33,363 nt of DNA, taken from positions 1 through 33,363 of the forward strand of contig CAJMMD010000025.1 of assembly GCA_905214465.1 (NCBI GenBank), read 5' to 3'. The stretch is from an uncultured bacterium (GTDB taxonomy: Bacteria; Actinomycetota; Coriobacteriia; Coriobacteriales; Coriobacteriaceae). Below, piece by piece: positions 24,415 to 32,983 of this stretch. The notes beneath the pieces were generated by a model. That model worked only from the letters and a program-made list of their open reading frames with translations, was not told the DNA's origin and did no database searches. How positions within the stretch are numbered: the stretch's first letter is position 1; each line of letters begins with the position of its first letter. Made by a program: the position numbers and the translations under genes.

Positions 24415-25335
24415 ATGCGGGAAGTCCCAGTTGAATTGCGTGCCATATCCAAGAGATATGGCGGGTTTGAAGCGGTTAAATCAGTCTCGTTCTCTTTAAT
24501 GGAAGGCGAGCTGTGTGCACTCATTGGGGAGAATGGTGCCGGCAAGAGCACGTTAATTCGATTGATCACGGGGCTTTCGGAGCCATCGTCAGGAACGATC
24601 TCGATGTTTGGGCAAACCGGGAGACGTGAAATACGGAGCTGCAGGGAAAGGCTGGGTTATATGCCCGACCTCAATGCTTCGTATCCTAATCTGACCGCGC
24701 GAGACAACTTGGTCGTTCGCTGTATTGAGTGGGGGCTTCCCACCGATCGTTCCATCGACGGTGTGTTATCAACCGTCGGTTTGGGGGAGGCCGGCGGGAA
24801 GAAAGTGAAGAACTTCTCAATGGGAATGAGGAGGCGTCTCGATCTGGCCATAGCGTTGCTGGGCGATCCGGAGCTGTTGATCCTGGACGAGCCGACAAAC
24901 GGCCTGGATCCGATGGGGATAGTCGAAGTAAGAAAAATCCTTACGCATCTTAACAAAGATCAAGGTAAAACGATTCTCGTATCCAGCCACAATCTTGAGG
25001 AGATGCACAAGCTGGCAACTGATTACCTCTTCATAAGTCATGGTCGCCTCATTCGAAGGATGACCGCACCTCAGCTGGAAAAGTCATGCCGCGGTGGTTT
25101 CGTGTTGCATGTGGACGATCTGGAGCGAACGAGATCGGTTCTCGGAGATGAGACCTCACATTCTTTTCTGCCGGACGGCAGCGTCCTTATGCGCTATGAG
25201 GAGAAAAAGGAAGGGCGGGGCATTGCAATCGAAGCGCTCTCGACCGCAGGTGTGAGGGTTGCGGAGGCGTATTCTCATAGGAAGAGCCTTGAGGAGTTTT
25301 ATTCGGAGCTCATCGGTCGAGAGAGCGAGCTGTGA
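24415..25335 (+). CDS. ABC transporter ATPase, BcrA/immunity type
   Basis: The start is ATG 24415 (MREVPVELRAISKRYGG), nine bases after GACGGGGAGG; upstream ATGs lie in the hairpin region or too near that site. The 306-residue protein has Walker A GENGAGKST (residues 38-46), signature NFSMGMRRRLDLA, Walker B LLILDEPTNGLDP and switch region LVSSHNLEEMHK. The last 90 residues are an extension typical of ATPases serving ABC-2 permeases. It overlaps the first permease by one base and the third gene follows by overlap, so the three form one transporter. In lantibiotic and other RiPP clusters such transporters give self-protection or carry out export. Confidence 0.9.
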   Translation: MREVPVELRAISKRYGGFEAVKSVSFSLMEGELCALIGENGAGKSTLIRLITGLSEPSSGTISMFGQTGRREIRSCRERLGYMPDLNASYPNLTARDNLVVRCIEWGLPTDRSIDGVLSTVGLGEAGGKKVKNFSMGMRRRLDLAIALLGDPELLILDEPTNGLDPMGIVEVRKILTHLNKDQGKTILVSSHNLEEMHKLATDYLFISHGRLIRRMTAPQLEKSCRGGFVLHVDDLERTRSVLGDETSHSFLPDGSVLMRYEEKKEGRGIAIEALSTAGVRVAEAYSHRKSLEEFYSELIGRESEL

Positions 25336-26153
25336 TGAAACGCGAGTTCATCTCAGCTTTTCGGAGCGAGGTATGGTTGCTCGCCAGGCACCCGGCGACC
25401 GCTCTGATGATTGCGCTTGCGGCTGTGCTGTATGTGGTTGCGGCTGCGACTTCGTCTGAGGTGCTGATCATGGTCGCCGGTGATGACCCGTATACGCTTG
25501 GAGGGGCTATAGGTTTTATTGGAAACCTAGTGGATGCAGGGGACGTTTTGGGCTCTGTTGCCCGGACGTCTTTTGCGTCTACAGTGGTCTGGATTCCGGT
25601 GACGATTCTCTACGCGGTTTACGCTACGTCGAGAGACTTTGAATCCGTGGCTTACGCCGTATCGAGATCGCGAGGGGTGTCGCAGGCGGCGATTGTGATC
25701 ACGAAGCTGTTGGTGAACTGCACTCTGGTCGGTGCCGTGTATCTTCTTTCTACGACTGCGCTGTATTTAACCAAGATGGCCCAATGGGACGTTGGGGCCT
25801 CGTGCTCAGGGTTTGCCCAATTTGTATCGATTGCGCTGATGATCGCGCTGCTGCTCATTTCGATGTACGCCGCTACCTTCGCCCTGTATTTGCTCACGAG
25901 GAGTGTGGTGGCGAGCAGCGTCGTTGCAATAGCGGTTTCGACATTTGTGATGGTGTGGTTCCCAAGTACATACGGAAGCGGTCAGCCCAGCTTGCTGCTC
26001 ATGCTCTCGCCCGTGTATTACCTGATGAACCTGTGTTCCCTGAGTATGCAGAATGTTGGTGTAATTCAGGTTTTGCTGTATGCGGGCGGCACTGTGCTTG
26101 TGTCGGTTGGAGTTGCGCTCGTCTCGCTATTTGTAAGGACGGCGGTTCGATGA
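25335..26153 (+). CDS. ABC-2-type permease subunit 1
   Basis: The ATG at 25335 overlaps the ATPase stop (TGATG). The 272-residue protein has six hydrophobic segments, beginning with ALMIALAAVLYVVAAATS after a basic N-terminus (MKREFISAF), and a large outer loop between the first two. The layout is that of ABC-2 membrane subunits. It shows no clear similarity to a named immunity protein. Its stop overlaps the ATG of the next gene, so the two subunits are made in equal amounts. Confidence 0.75.
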   Translation: MKREFISAFRSEVWLLARHPATALMIALAAVLYVVAAATSSEVLIMVAGDDPYTLGGAIGFIGNLVDAGDVLGSVARTSFASTVVWIPVTILYAVYATSRDFESVAYAVSRSRGVSQAAIVITKLLVNCTLVGAVYLLSTTALYLTKMAQWDVGASCSGFAQFVSIALMIALLLISMYAATFALYLLTRSVVASSVVAIAVSTFVMVWFPSTYGSGQPSLLLMLSPVYYLMNLCSLSMQNVGVIQVLLYAGGTVLVSVGVALVSLFVRTAVR

Positions 26154-26938
26154 ATCTTGGGATGTCGGTCAGGGCGGAACTGTTCCGCGCAAGGAGAATG
26201 AAACTCGCCGTGATAATAGCGCTGATGTATTTGGGCATCGCGGGGATTTATGTGTTTGCCGGGTCCGGCGCATGGGTCTCCGCAGGGGGAGAGGGCCAGT
26301 TCTTTGGCTTTTCCGCCGATCCGGGCTATCTTTTCTCGATAGGGGTTGGGCCAACGGGTATCTCTTCCTGGCTAAGTGTCGTCTCCATGGCGCATACGGT
26401 GTTCTTCCCAATCGTCTCTGTTGTTGTGGCGGGGACGCTATTCGGTGATGCGACGAGCGTGTCGGCAAGGGGAGTTTCGATTGCTCGGGGCTTCCGCAGC
26501 TGGCAGCTGTTTGCGGCAAAGACATTGGCTTGCGAAGTGTATACGCTGTGCCCCTACATCGTGTTTACTCTCGGTGTCGCTGCGGTCTTTGCCGTGTGCT
26601 CCGGAAGCGGTCTAGACAGCCTTACGGTTGGTAATGTGACCTCGGCACTCCTGTCGAATATCGTTATAGACGCCGCTTATACGCTGATGGTTGCGGTTGC
26701 ATATGAGGTGTTCAGGATCAGATCTCTTGTGTCGGGAGCCTTGCTGGTCGCAACGTTCGCGGGCCTTGTTATCGCGATGAGTTTCCCAACCGTTTTACCC
26801 CCGGTTCACATGGCTTATTGGATGAGGGCGTGCGGGGCTGCCGGCGGGACGGTCCTGATGGCTGCATGCGGCCATGCGGTCATCGTGTCGCTCGCATGTC
26901 TATTGCTGCTTTCGTGCAGTTTTTATCGAAGAAGGTAG
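26150..26938 (+). CDS. ABC-2-type permease subunit 2
   Basis: The start is ATG 26150 in the overlap ATGA with the previous stop; a longer frame upstream to 25784 is a shadow in the previous gene. The 262-residue protein has six hydrophobic segments and a basic N-terminus (MNLGMSVRAELFRARRMK). It is similar in plan but not in sequence to the previous subunit, so the transporter is probably a heterodimer. It ends 66 bases before the radical SAM gene; no terminator is visible in that gap. Confidence 0.75.
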   Translation: MNLGMSVRAELFRARRMKLAVIIALMYLGIAGIYVFAGSGAWVSAGGEGQFFGFSADPGYLFSIGVGPTGISSWLSVVSMAHTVFFPIVSVVVAGTLFGDATSVSARGVSIARGFRSWQLFAAKTLACEVYTLCPYIVFTLGVAAVFAVCSGSGLDSLTVGNVTSALLSNIVIDAAYTLMVAVAYEVFRIRSLVSGALLVATFAGLVIAMSFPTVLPPVHMAYWMRACGAAGGTVLMAACGHAVIVSLACLLLLSCSFYRRR

Positions 26939-27004
26939 TGCGCTGGCGTATGCGCAGCGTCTGAGGGTCGATATGGATTTGGTTGGAAATGGAGATGGTG
27001 CGAA

Positions 27005-28303
27005 GTGAAACTGTCGCAATTTAATGTGGTGCATGAACATAACGGAAGTCTTCTTATCATGAATGCGCGAACCGGCGGCATCCTGTCGTTAAATCCGGAA
27101 TACGCGCAGAAATTCAAAAGGATTCAAGAAGGGGACGTTCGGGATGCCGATGATCTTGTCGCGGAGCTGATAAGGGGAGGCATCCTAGTCAATGAGGAGA
27201 GGGACGAGCTTGGGGAGATCAGGTTGCAAAGTCGCGCCGCGCGCTTTGCGAATACTGCTCTGTCCCTTACCATTGCGCCAACGATGGCTTGCAACTTTTG
27301 CTGTCCCTACTGCTATGAAAAGGGACAGGCGTACACGACGATGGGCGAGGAGGTTTTGACACAGCTCTCCAAGTTCGTGAAAGATTACTATCCTGGTATC
27401 GCAAGTCTCTCAGTTGGATGGTACGGCGGCGAGCCTCTGCTCGGAATGAAGATGATCGAACGGATTACGTCGGATCTGAAAGATGTCGTGGGGCCAACGT
27501 GTGAATATTCCGCATCGATAGTGACAAATGGCTATCTGCTGACGCCTGATGTTGCAAGGAGGCTCGCGGCATGTGGTGTGACGAGCGCGCAAGTGACTAT
27601 AGATGGATCGAAGTCGGATCACGATTCGAGAAGGATTCTTCACGACGGAAGCCCTACATACGAACGTATTCTCAAGAACGTCAAAGAGTGTGCCGACATC
27701 ATCGATATTTCGATAAGGAGCAACGTCGACAAGACCAACATCGAGGCCGCTCAAGAGCTATTGGATTATCTCGAGCTAAATGGCCTGATGAATAAGGTTC
27801 ACTTCTATTTAGCCCCTGTTGACGATATCAATCAGGTATGTGCGAACGACAGCCACTGCTTTACTGTAAAAGAGTTCTCGTATGAGGAGACTGAGTTTTA
27901 TAAAAGGGCAATTGCGCGGGGCTTCAAAGTTCAACCTTTTGGTGGGACGAATTTCGGGATATGTTGCGCCGTTGGAATCAACTCGTACGTGGTTGATCCC
28001 GTCGGAGATTTGTATAAGTGCTGGGATGACATTGGAATGAAGGAGCGGAGGGTCGGAACTATTTTCGAGCCGCCAATGTTGAGCAAGAACATGATTAACT
28101 GGATGGCATATGAGCCGGATGACCCGGAATGCCAAGAGTGCTTTGCTTTTCCCATGTGCATGGGAGGGTGCCCCAACCACGCCTTAAACGGTGAGGGGAA
28201 ACGTTGCGTTTCCTTCCGGTATGATGCCGAGCAAAAAATGCTGCTCTCCCAGATGATGAATACGGCAAAACGGGGTGCGGGGCAAAATGAGGCTGATGCT
28301 TAA
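27005..28303 (+). CDS. Radical SAM/SPASM peptide maturase with PqqD-like N-terminus
   Basis: The 432-residue protein starts at GTG 27005. Residues 1-75 (FNVVHEHNGSLLIMNARTGG...) look like a PqqD-type recognition domain that binds a leader peptide. The radical SAM motif is CNFCCPYC (Cys96, Cys100, Cys103), with SVGWYGGEPLLG at 136-147. The C-terminal SPASM domain has Cys320/321 and Cys339 in the GDLYKC segment, then Cys376, 379, 385, 389 and 401 (CQECFAFPMCMGGC), enough for two extra iron-sulfur clusters. Such enzymes install thioether or carbon-carbon crosslinks in ribosomal peptides; the two Cys-rich peptides upstream are the obvious substrates. Its end overlaps the exporter gene. The enzyme class is sure; the crosslink type is not. 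Confidence 0.92.
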   Translation: MKLSQFNVVHEHNGSLLIMNARTGGILSLNPEYAQKFKRIQEGDVRDADDLVAELIRGGILVNEERDELGEIRLQSRAARFANTALSLTIAPTMACNFCCPYCYEKGQAYTTMGEEVLTQLSKFVKDYYPGIASLSVGWYGGEPLLGMKMIERITSDLKDVVGPTCEYSASIVTNGYLLTPDVARRLAACGVTSAQVTIDGSKSDHDSRRILHDGSPTYERILKNVKECADIIDISIRSNVDKTNIEAAQELLDYLELNGLMNKVHFYLAPVDDINQVCANDSHCFTVKEFSYEETEFYKRAIARGFKVQPFGGTNFGICCAVGINSYVVDPVGDLYKCWDDIGMKERRVGTIFEPPMLSKNMINWMAYEPDDPECQECFAFPMCMGGCPNHALNGEGKRCVSFRYDAEQKMLLSQMMNTAKRGAGQNEADA

Positions 28304-29921
28304 TCTCTGTAGAAAATATATACTGGGCGGTCGATTCTACGCCTATCTTGTCGTAACAGTTTTGGTCGGGCTGCTTGCGCTTGCGGGTCCCTTTCTTACC
28401 GGCATAGTGGTAAACCGATTGGCGATGCCGGCCAGCGCCGATCTTGCCGCCGTTCTCGTTTGTTGCCTTATTTTGGTTGCGGTCCAAGCGGTTCGAGCGG
28501 GACTAGTGTATTGCTCAGAGATGCTGTACATCAACCTTCAGTCGCATGCGGGGTTCGGCTTAAATGCGGATACGCTTGAGCACGTGAAGCACCTTCCCCA
28601 GGCATTCTTCGAGGGCTTCAACGCGTCGTATTATAACCAGCAAATCAATCACGACGCTAATGACCTTGTCATCTTCGTAATCAACTCGGTTGTGGGGGTT
28701 TCAAGCAACGTTATCACCCTTTTGTCCGCCCTGTTTGTTCTCGGTAGCCTGAATATCAAGTTGAGTGTGGTCTGCCTTGTTCTTGCGGCAGCGAGTGCCG
28801 CTTTTTATGCGGTTTCACGCGCAAGGCTGTTTGAGAGAAGTTTTGACGTACAAGAGCAGAGCGCGAGGTTTTTTTCCTGTCTACAAGATCAGTTGGAGAA
28901 AGTTGATTTCATCCGCAAACATGCTTTGTTCGATAGGTCCCGCGCTGTACTGGTCGAAGCTTTTAATGGGCTCTATCCAACGATGAGAGCAAATCAGGAA
29001 GTAGGGTCTAGATTTACCTTTGGCAACGCGTTGGTCGCTTCCGCCGCTCAAGGATGTCTTCTTGCTGTGGGCGCGGTTGAAGTGATGGGCGGGAGACTGT
29101 TGCCTGGTTTTCTCGTGACTGCTGTTGGATATTATTCGAACTTAAGCTCAGCGGTACAGTATTTGTTGGGCTGGGGAAGGGATTACCAGACTAATCGCGT
29201 ATGCTATGAGCGGCTGAAAAGAATTTGGGATGTCCCGGTGGAAGCGAATGGCAAATTGGCGCTTGGTCCGATTGAGGAAATCCGTCTAGAGAACATCAAG
29301 CTACGTTATCCAGGGGCGGAAAGGGTCGCGTTAAGCATTGAGGGGCTCGCGTTTTCCAGGGGTCGGCTATATGGAATCTCGGGGCCGAATGGTTCGGGGA
29401 AGAGCTCGCTGCTGTCAGTGATATTGGGGCTATATCCAGATGACACAGAAGGGGCCGTTCGCTACAACGGGGTGTCACAGCGTTGCATCGATCGATATGC
29501 ATTGCGGCGGTGTCGAGTCAGCATTACGGAGCAAGAACCCCCTATCGTTGAGGGGACGATTCTCGATAATCTTACGCTGCTTTCTGATGATTACGAGATG
29601 GATAAGCTGAATCGGATGCTTGTCATATTGGGGCTAGACGAAATGGTTGCTTCTGTGGAGAACGGGGCAACGGCGATGCTTGACGGCGGGAAAGGAGGGG
29701 TGTCCGGCGGCGAGAAGCAAAAGATTGCAATTGTGAGACAGCTGTTGAAATCGCCGGACGTTATGCTTTTTGATGAACCGACCTCAGCACTTGATGCGAA
29801 GAGTCGAGGCGCGCTGATCAAATTGCTTCATGAAATTAAGAGAGACCATATTGTAATCGTTGTCACTCATGACGAGGAGATGCTTGCCGCCTGTGACGAG
29901 GTCATTTCGACGGCTGGATGA
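28287..29921 (+). CDS. ABC exporter (fused membrane and ATPase domains)
   Basis: The likely start is ATG 28287 (MRLMLNLCRKYILGG) inside the end of the radical SAM gene, after GGTGCGGGG; ATG 28275 is an alternative. The 544-residue protein has a membrane domain of about five to six helices (residues 12-290) and an ATPase domain: Walker A GPNGSGKSS near residue 366, signature GVSGGEKQKIAIVRQ near 472, Walker B VMLFDEPTSALDAK near 492, and His switch VVTHDEE. There is no N-terminal C39 peptidase domain, so leader removal must be done by another protease or not at all. Position and coupling with the maturase indicate export of the modified peptides. Confidence 0.88.
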   Translation: MRLMLNLCRKYILGGRFYAYLVVTVLVGLLALAGPFLTGIVVNRLAMPASADLAAVLVCCLILVAVQAVRAGLVYCSEMLYINLQSHAGFGLNADTLEHVKHLPQAFFEGFNASYYNQQINHDANDLVIFVINSVVGVSSNVITLLSALFVLGSLNIKLSVVCLVLAAASAAFYAVSRARLFERSFDVQEQSARFFSCLQDQLEKVDFIRKHALFDRSRAVLVEAFNGLYPTMRANQEVGSRFTFGNALVASAAQGCLLAVGAVEVMGGRLLPGFLVTAVGYYSNLSSAVQYLLGWGRDYQTNRVCYERLKRIWDVPVEANGKLALGPIEEIRLENIKLRYPGAERVALSIEGLAFSRGRLYGISGPNGSGKSSLLSVILGLYPDDTEGAVRYNGVSQRCIDRYALRRCRVSITEQEPPIVEGTILDNLTLLSDDYEMDKLNRMLVILGLDEMVASVENGATAMLDGGKGGVSGGEKQKIAIVRQLLKSPDVMLFDEPTSALDAKSRGALIKLLHEIKRDHIVIVVTHDEEMLAACDEVISTAG

Positions 29922-30047
29922 TTATCGGATTGTGGCGTTGAAGACCAAGAAACTTGAAATGGCGTGGGCTCTGGGTAGGTCTCCACGGGTACGCCGTCGG
30001 TGCTGCACTCGACCGCCCGGCAAGAAGGTTTTATAGCGTGTTTCCCC

Positions 30048-30093
30048 AGAGAGGTCCCTTTGTCCGGTAGTGGCGAGGGGAGCCTCTCTTTTG
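30048..30093 (+). terminator. Possible terminator of the RiPP operon
   Basis: AGAGAGG (30048-30054) pairs with CCTCTCT (30083-30089), with further pairing of TCCCTTT-type and GAGGGGAG segments inside, followed by TTTTGC. It lies 127 bases after the exporter stop. The 29922-30121 gap otherwise shows nothing recognisable. Confidence 0.35.
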
Positions 30094-30121
30094 CTCACCT
30101 CTTGCGGCGGAGGGGGACACC

Positions 30122-30650
30122 ATGCGCCTATGCAGGACAAACTGCGCGTTCTTGTCGAATGATGGGCTATGTGTAGAGATGATGGTCTCGGGTAGAGGCC
30201 GTGTCGCGCTCGGCTGCGATGAGCCAGGCAATTCAATCTTCATCCGGGAGGGCCTTGGCAAGACAAGCAGGGCGAAGACCTTGGCGACGTTCGGGAGCCG
30301 TGTGGCGCCCGGCTCCGCGCTCATCCACGACATGGAGCCGGGCGCCACACGGCTCCCGTCAACAATCTGTCACTGAAGAGCCAGCACTACAACGCGAAGC
30401 TGCTCAAGGGCGTTCCCGACGGCCAGAACCCGCTGGGGCCCGTGAACCGGATGCGCTACTTCATGCAGTGCTTCCTGAGGGCTCATCCCGGCTCCAACCG
30501 GGACGACATGCGGGGCTGTGGCTATGAGTCCGCCCGAGGACAAGCTTGAGAAGGTCGCGATGGTGCTCGATCGGGCAATGCGATACCCGAAAACGCTCAG
30601 GTTCAGGCAGTTCTATGCAAGAAAGCCCAGTTCAGATGAGTTCGACGAGC
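30122..30650 (+). pseudogene. Decayed IS1595-like DDE transposase
   Basis: Pieces in three frames line up with the C-terminal half of an IS1595-type transposase: GRGRVALGCDEPG and SRVAPGSALIHDME (30180-30340), then VNNLSLKSQHYNAKLLKG, NPLGPVNRMRYFMQCFLRAH and PGSNRDDM (30358-30510), then SPPEDKLEKVAMVLDRAM and TLRFRQFYARK (30525-30620). Frameshifts lie at a 24-base palindrome (30293-30357) and near 30515. The N-terminal half is missing. It bounds the accessory island on the right. The family assignment is by eye and moderate. Confidence 0.55.
30293..30357. repeat. 24-base perfect inverted repeat inside the transposase remnant
   Basis: Arms 30293-30316 and 30334-30357 are perfect complements (left arm begins GGGAGCCGTGTGGCGCCC) with a 17-base spacer. 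Both arms read as transposase codons in different frames, and the frame breaks within the right arm. Confidence 0.8.
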
Positions 30651-30818
30651 AATATTTATCAACACAGTGCAAGGGGGGATTATATTTGTATTTCATCCGT
30701 GTTGAGCTTCACACGGTGCGCGACTCATCGCAAACTGGCGGGCGCAGCGGAAAGAAAACCGACTGCAGACGAACGATCGATATCGGGAGCAAATAGCCAC
30801 CGGATGCTTTTCGGTCTC

Positions 30819-31487
30819 CTACGCGTCGACCTCCGCGATTTCTTCTGCGTCTCGCCAAGTTGAAAGGAGCGATGTCGAAAACTCCTTTTCGGTTAGCGTC
30901 AAGACATCCTTCACGCAAAAACCTTTCAATTTGTCAGGAAGCCCAAAACGCGCTTTTTTCCTAATCGAGCTGGCAACCCGCTTCAACGCGGTCTTGTTCT
31001 TGTCCTCGTTGTATACCAAAACAAAGACGCAGTGCTCGCGAAACCATCTCGTCCTCTTTCCCCACAGGTCCGAGCAGATCAAAACGCTGTCCTTGCACTT
31101 CTCGATGAGGGCGTCCCTTTGGCCAAGATTGATACCAAGCTCTTCGTCATCCTTGGGATTGAGCCTCTTCCCCAGCGTCTCCTTCAGACTGCCGTTTTTA
31201 AATTCGACTAGATATAACGTTTCCCGATCGCAATACAGCGCATCGGCGGAGCGCGGGAGTTGCATCCACCTATTGACCTTCTTGCAGTAGCATTCTTTAA
31301 CAGAGTCAAAATTGACAACAGGCAAATCGTCATCCACAAGAGAGACGCTCCCGTCTCTGGATGTTTTGGAGATGGTCGACGTGCAGTCCCTTAGGATACA
31401 GGTCCTGCAACGGGAGCAACCATCGCTGCCATCTGGCACCGCGGGAGAGTTCGGATGAGGGCAGGAGGCGCACAGGTCGCTACTCAA
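30819..31487 (-). CDS. Cys-rich protein with PD-(D/E)xK-like motif, partner of the ATPase
   Basis: The preferred start is TTG 31487, overlapping the ATPase stop by eight bases and preceded by GGGAGGAG; an ATG at 31517 lies deeper inside the ATPase gene. The 222-residue protein begins with a cysteine cluster (CASCP at 6-10; CSRCRTC at 24-30; Cys35) that may bind zinc. SADALYCDRETLYLVEFKNG follows: Asp82 and Glu95-x-Lys97 fit the D...ExK core of PD-(D/E)xK nucleases. The C-terminal half (LICSDLWGKRTRWFREHC, VFVLVYNEDKNKT) is not recognised. It is translationally coupled to the ATPase, so the two probably act together. It does not look like the TOPRIM (DUF4435) effector of PARIS. A nuclease role is inference from one motif. 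Confidence 0.6.
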   Translation of the reverse strand: MSSDLCASCPHPNSPAVPDGSDGCSRCRTCILRDCTSTISKTSRDGSVSLVDDDLPVVNFDSVKECYCKKVNRWMQLPRSADALYCDRETLYLVEFKNGSLKETLGKRLNPKDDEELGINLGQRDALIEKCKDSVLICSDLWGKRTRWFREHCVFVLVYNEDKNKTALKRVASSIRKKARFGLPDKLKGFCVKDVLTLTEKEFSTSLLSTWRDAEEIAEVDA

Positions 31488-32778
31488 GGCCGTACTCCTC
31501 CCTCTCAAGCGTATCAAAAGGAGCCGCCAGCTTCTCGTAGGCGACCTCAGTCGAGCCGGTTATATCGGCAAAGCGAGAGCGTCCATCAGTGCAGGTCTCC
31601 GCAAGATAATATGAGCACAATCCATCAACAGCGTGCTTCTTAGAATACACTTCGATCGCATTCAGGAAATATGGACTATGGGTGCTCATTAAGACGTGCA
31701 TCCCGAGCTCTTTCTGGAGCAGCACGATTATCTCGGCGAAGGCCAGCTGCCATGCAGGATGAAGATGAATCTCGGGTTCATCGAGGATAATAGTCCCTCC
31801 GGCATCTAGCGCGCCGGACTTCAAGAGCACCTTCATGATGGCGAACGTCTTCAAGCCAGCAGAAAGGTTCCCAGGCTCCAACCCCCGAGCGAAGCCCTCT
31901 TCGAGATACGTAAGGTGACCGCGACTTTCGCTCCTCTCGAAATGCCCCGGACATAAGGAGGAAACCTTGTCCATGAGAACCTTCAGGTGTCGCTCCTTCG
32001 CGATCTCTTCGAACAGCGAGGACTCGCTGTCATCGTTACGGATGGTCGCCTGAATCAAATCTTGCCGCAGCTCCTCCTGGTGTCCAAGGAGGGGCTTGAA
32101 CCGAAAAGCGGGGCCGTAGGGTCCTCCGAGAGAATCGATCAGGAACGGGTCGTCCAGATAATGCGCCCTGAATCGCAAAACCCTCCTATCGTGCACCTCC
32201 GCCACCTCGTCACTTGCAACCGAGAAAACCGTAGATGCGTCCTTTATCTGGAGTTCGACCTTCCCGGGCTCTTCGCCGAAAACCGAATTGATCTGGCCGT
32301 TGAACTCGCTTCGGAACCTGTTTGTCGCAATCGCACGAAATACCTCATCATCGGAGATATCCATGATCTCGATAATCTGATCGGCAACTCCTGCTACGCC
32401 ATTCGTGAAATCGGATTCGATCTCACGGGAGATCTCCTCCCCGTAATACTCCTTTATCTCATCAATAAGCTCGTCCCTCGTGCACTCGCCCGAAAAAACC
32501 CTGTCGATGAAACTATTCATTCTTCCAGCAGTTCGCCTGTGGCGAGACGTGGAGTCGAGAGGGCTTCCCACATATGCCTTCCTGATGGCGCGCTCAACAC
32601 TATTGCGCCTCATGCGGTCGATTTTGTTCTCCGAATCGGACATGCTGTTGAAGGCCGCATAAAGCGCTTTTCCAACCGTGCTTTTCCCCGTCCCGTTCTC
32701 CCCGGCGATCACGGCAATACCATTAATCTCGATATCGGCCTCAGCGACCCTGCCGATGTTTTTCATCTTGATTTTCAA
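31480..32778 (-). CDS. OLD/AriA-like ABC ATPase, candidate defence protein
   Basis: The likely start is TTG 32778 (MKIKMKNIGRVAEADIEING), because the first strand is needed; ATG 32766 is an alternative, and neither has a strong ribosome site. The 432-residue ATPase has Walker A GENGTGKS (26-33), a long helical insert (40-200), signature NLSAGLK (304-310), Walker B TIILDEPEIHLHP (329-341) and STHSPYF (365-371). This is the AAA_15/AAA_21 layout of OLD, AriA (PARIS), PtuA and AbiL-type ATPases, soluble proteins that sense infection and control a toxic partner. There is no C-terminal TOPRIM domain. The coupled downstream gene would supply the effector. Confidence 0.8.
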   Translation of the reverse strand: MKIKMKNIGRVAEADIEINGIAVIAGENGTGKSTVGKALYAAFNSMSDSENKIDRMRRNSVERAIRKAYVGSPLDSTSRHRRTAGRMNSFIDRVFSGECTRDELIDEIKEYYGEEISREIESDFTNGVAGVADQIIEIMDISDDEVFRAIATNRFRSEFNGQINSVFGEEPGKVELQIKDASTVFSVASDEVAEVHDRRVLRFRAHYLDDPFLIDSLGGPYGPAFRFKPLLGHQEELRQDLIQATIRNDDSESSLFEEIAKERHLKVLMDKVSSLCPGHFERSESRGHLTYLEEGFARGLEPGNLSAGLKTFAIMKVLLKSGALDAGGTIILDEPEIHLHPAWQLAFAEIIVLLQKELGMHVLMSTHSPYFLNAIEVYSKKHAVDGLCSYYLAETCTDGRSRFADITGSTEVAYEKLAAPFDTLEREEYGLE

Positions 32779-32860
32779 TGCATATCACCAGCTCTAAACT
32801 CGCGAGACTCAATAGCTCGATTATCGCACAGAGAGATCGACTTCTCGAGGACTCCCTAAA

Positions 32861-32983
32861 TGGAACGCGCGGTGAGGACATGGCTCGCCGCCGTCCGCTT
32901 CGCGTTCGCGCGGGGGAAGGTGACGACCAGGGACCTCTCCGGGCTCATCGAGAGGAGCGCCAGATTCTCCTCGTCCATTTGAA
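32861..32983 (+). pseudogene. Short basic ORF cut by an IS3-type end
   Basis: ATG 32861 opens a 40-codon frame (MERAVRTWLAAVRFAFARG, then VTTRDLSGLIERSARFSSSI) whose TGA stop is made by the first bases of the IS3-like end at 32978. The segment VTTRDLSGLIERS looks like the start of a helix-turn-helix, as in transposase N-termini. It is probably the truncated start of a longer gene. Confidence 0.4.

Noticed and set aside
25784..26149. Upstream extension of the second ABC-2 permease gene
   Set aside because: It overlaps the first permease in another frame and lacks membrane segments; ATG 26150 overlaps the upstream stop and starts a typical basic N-terminus.
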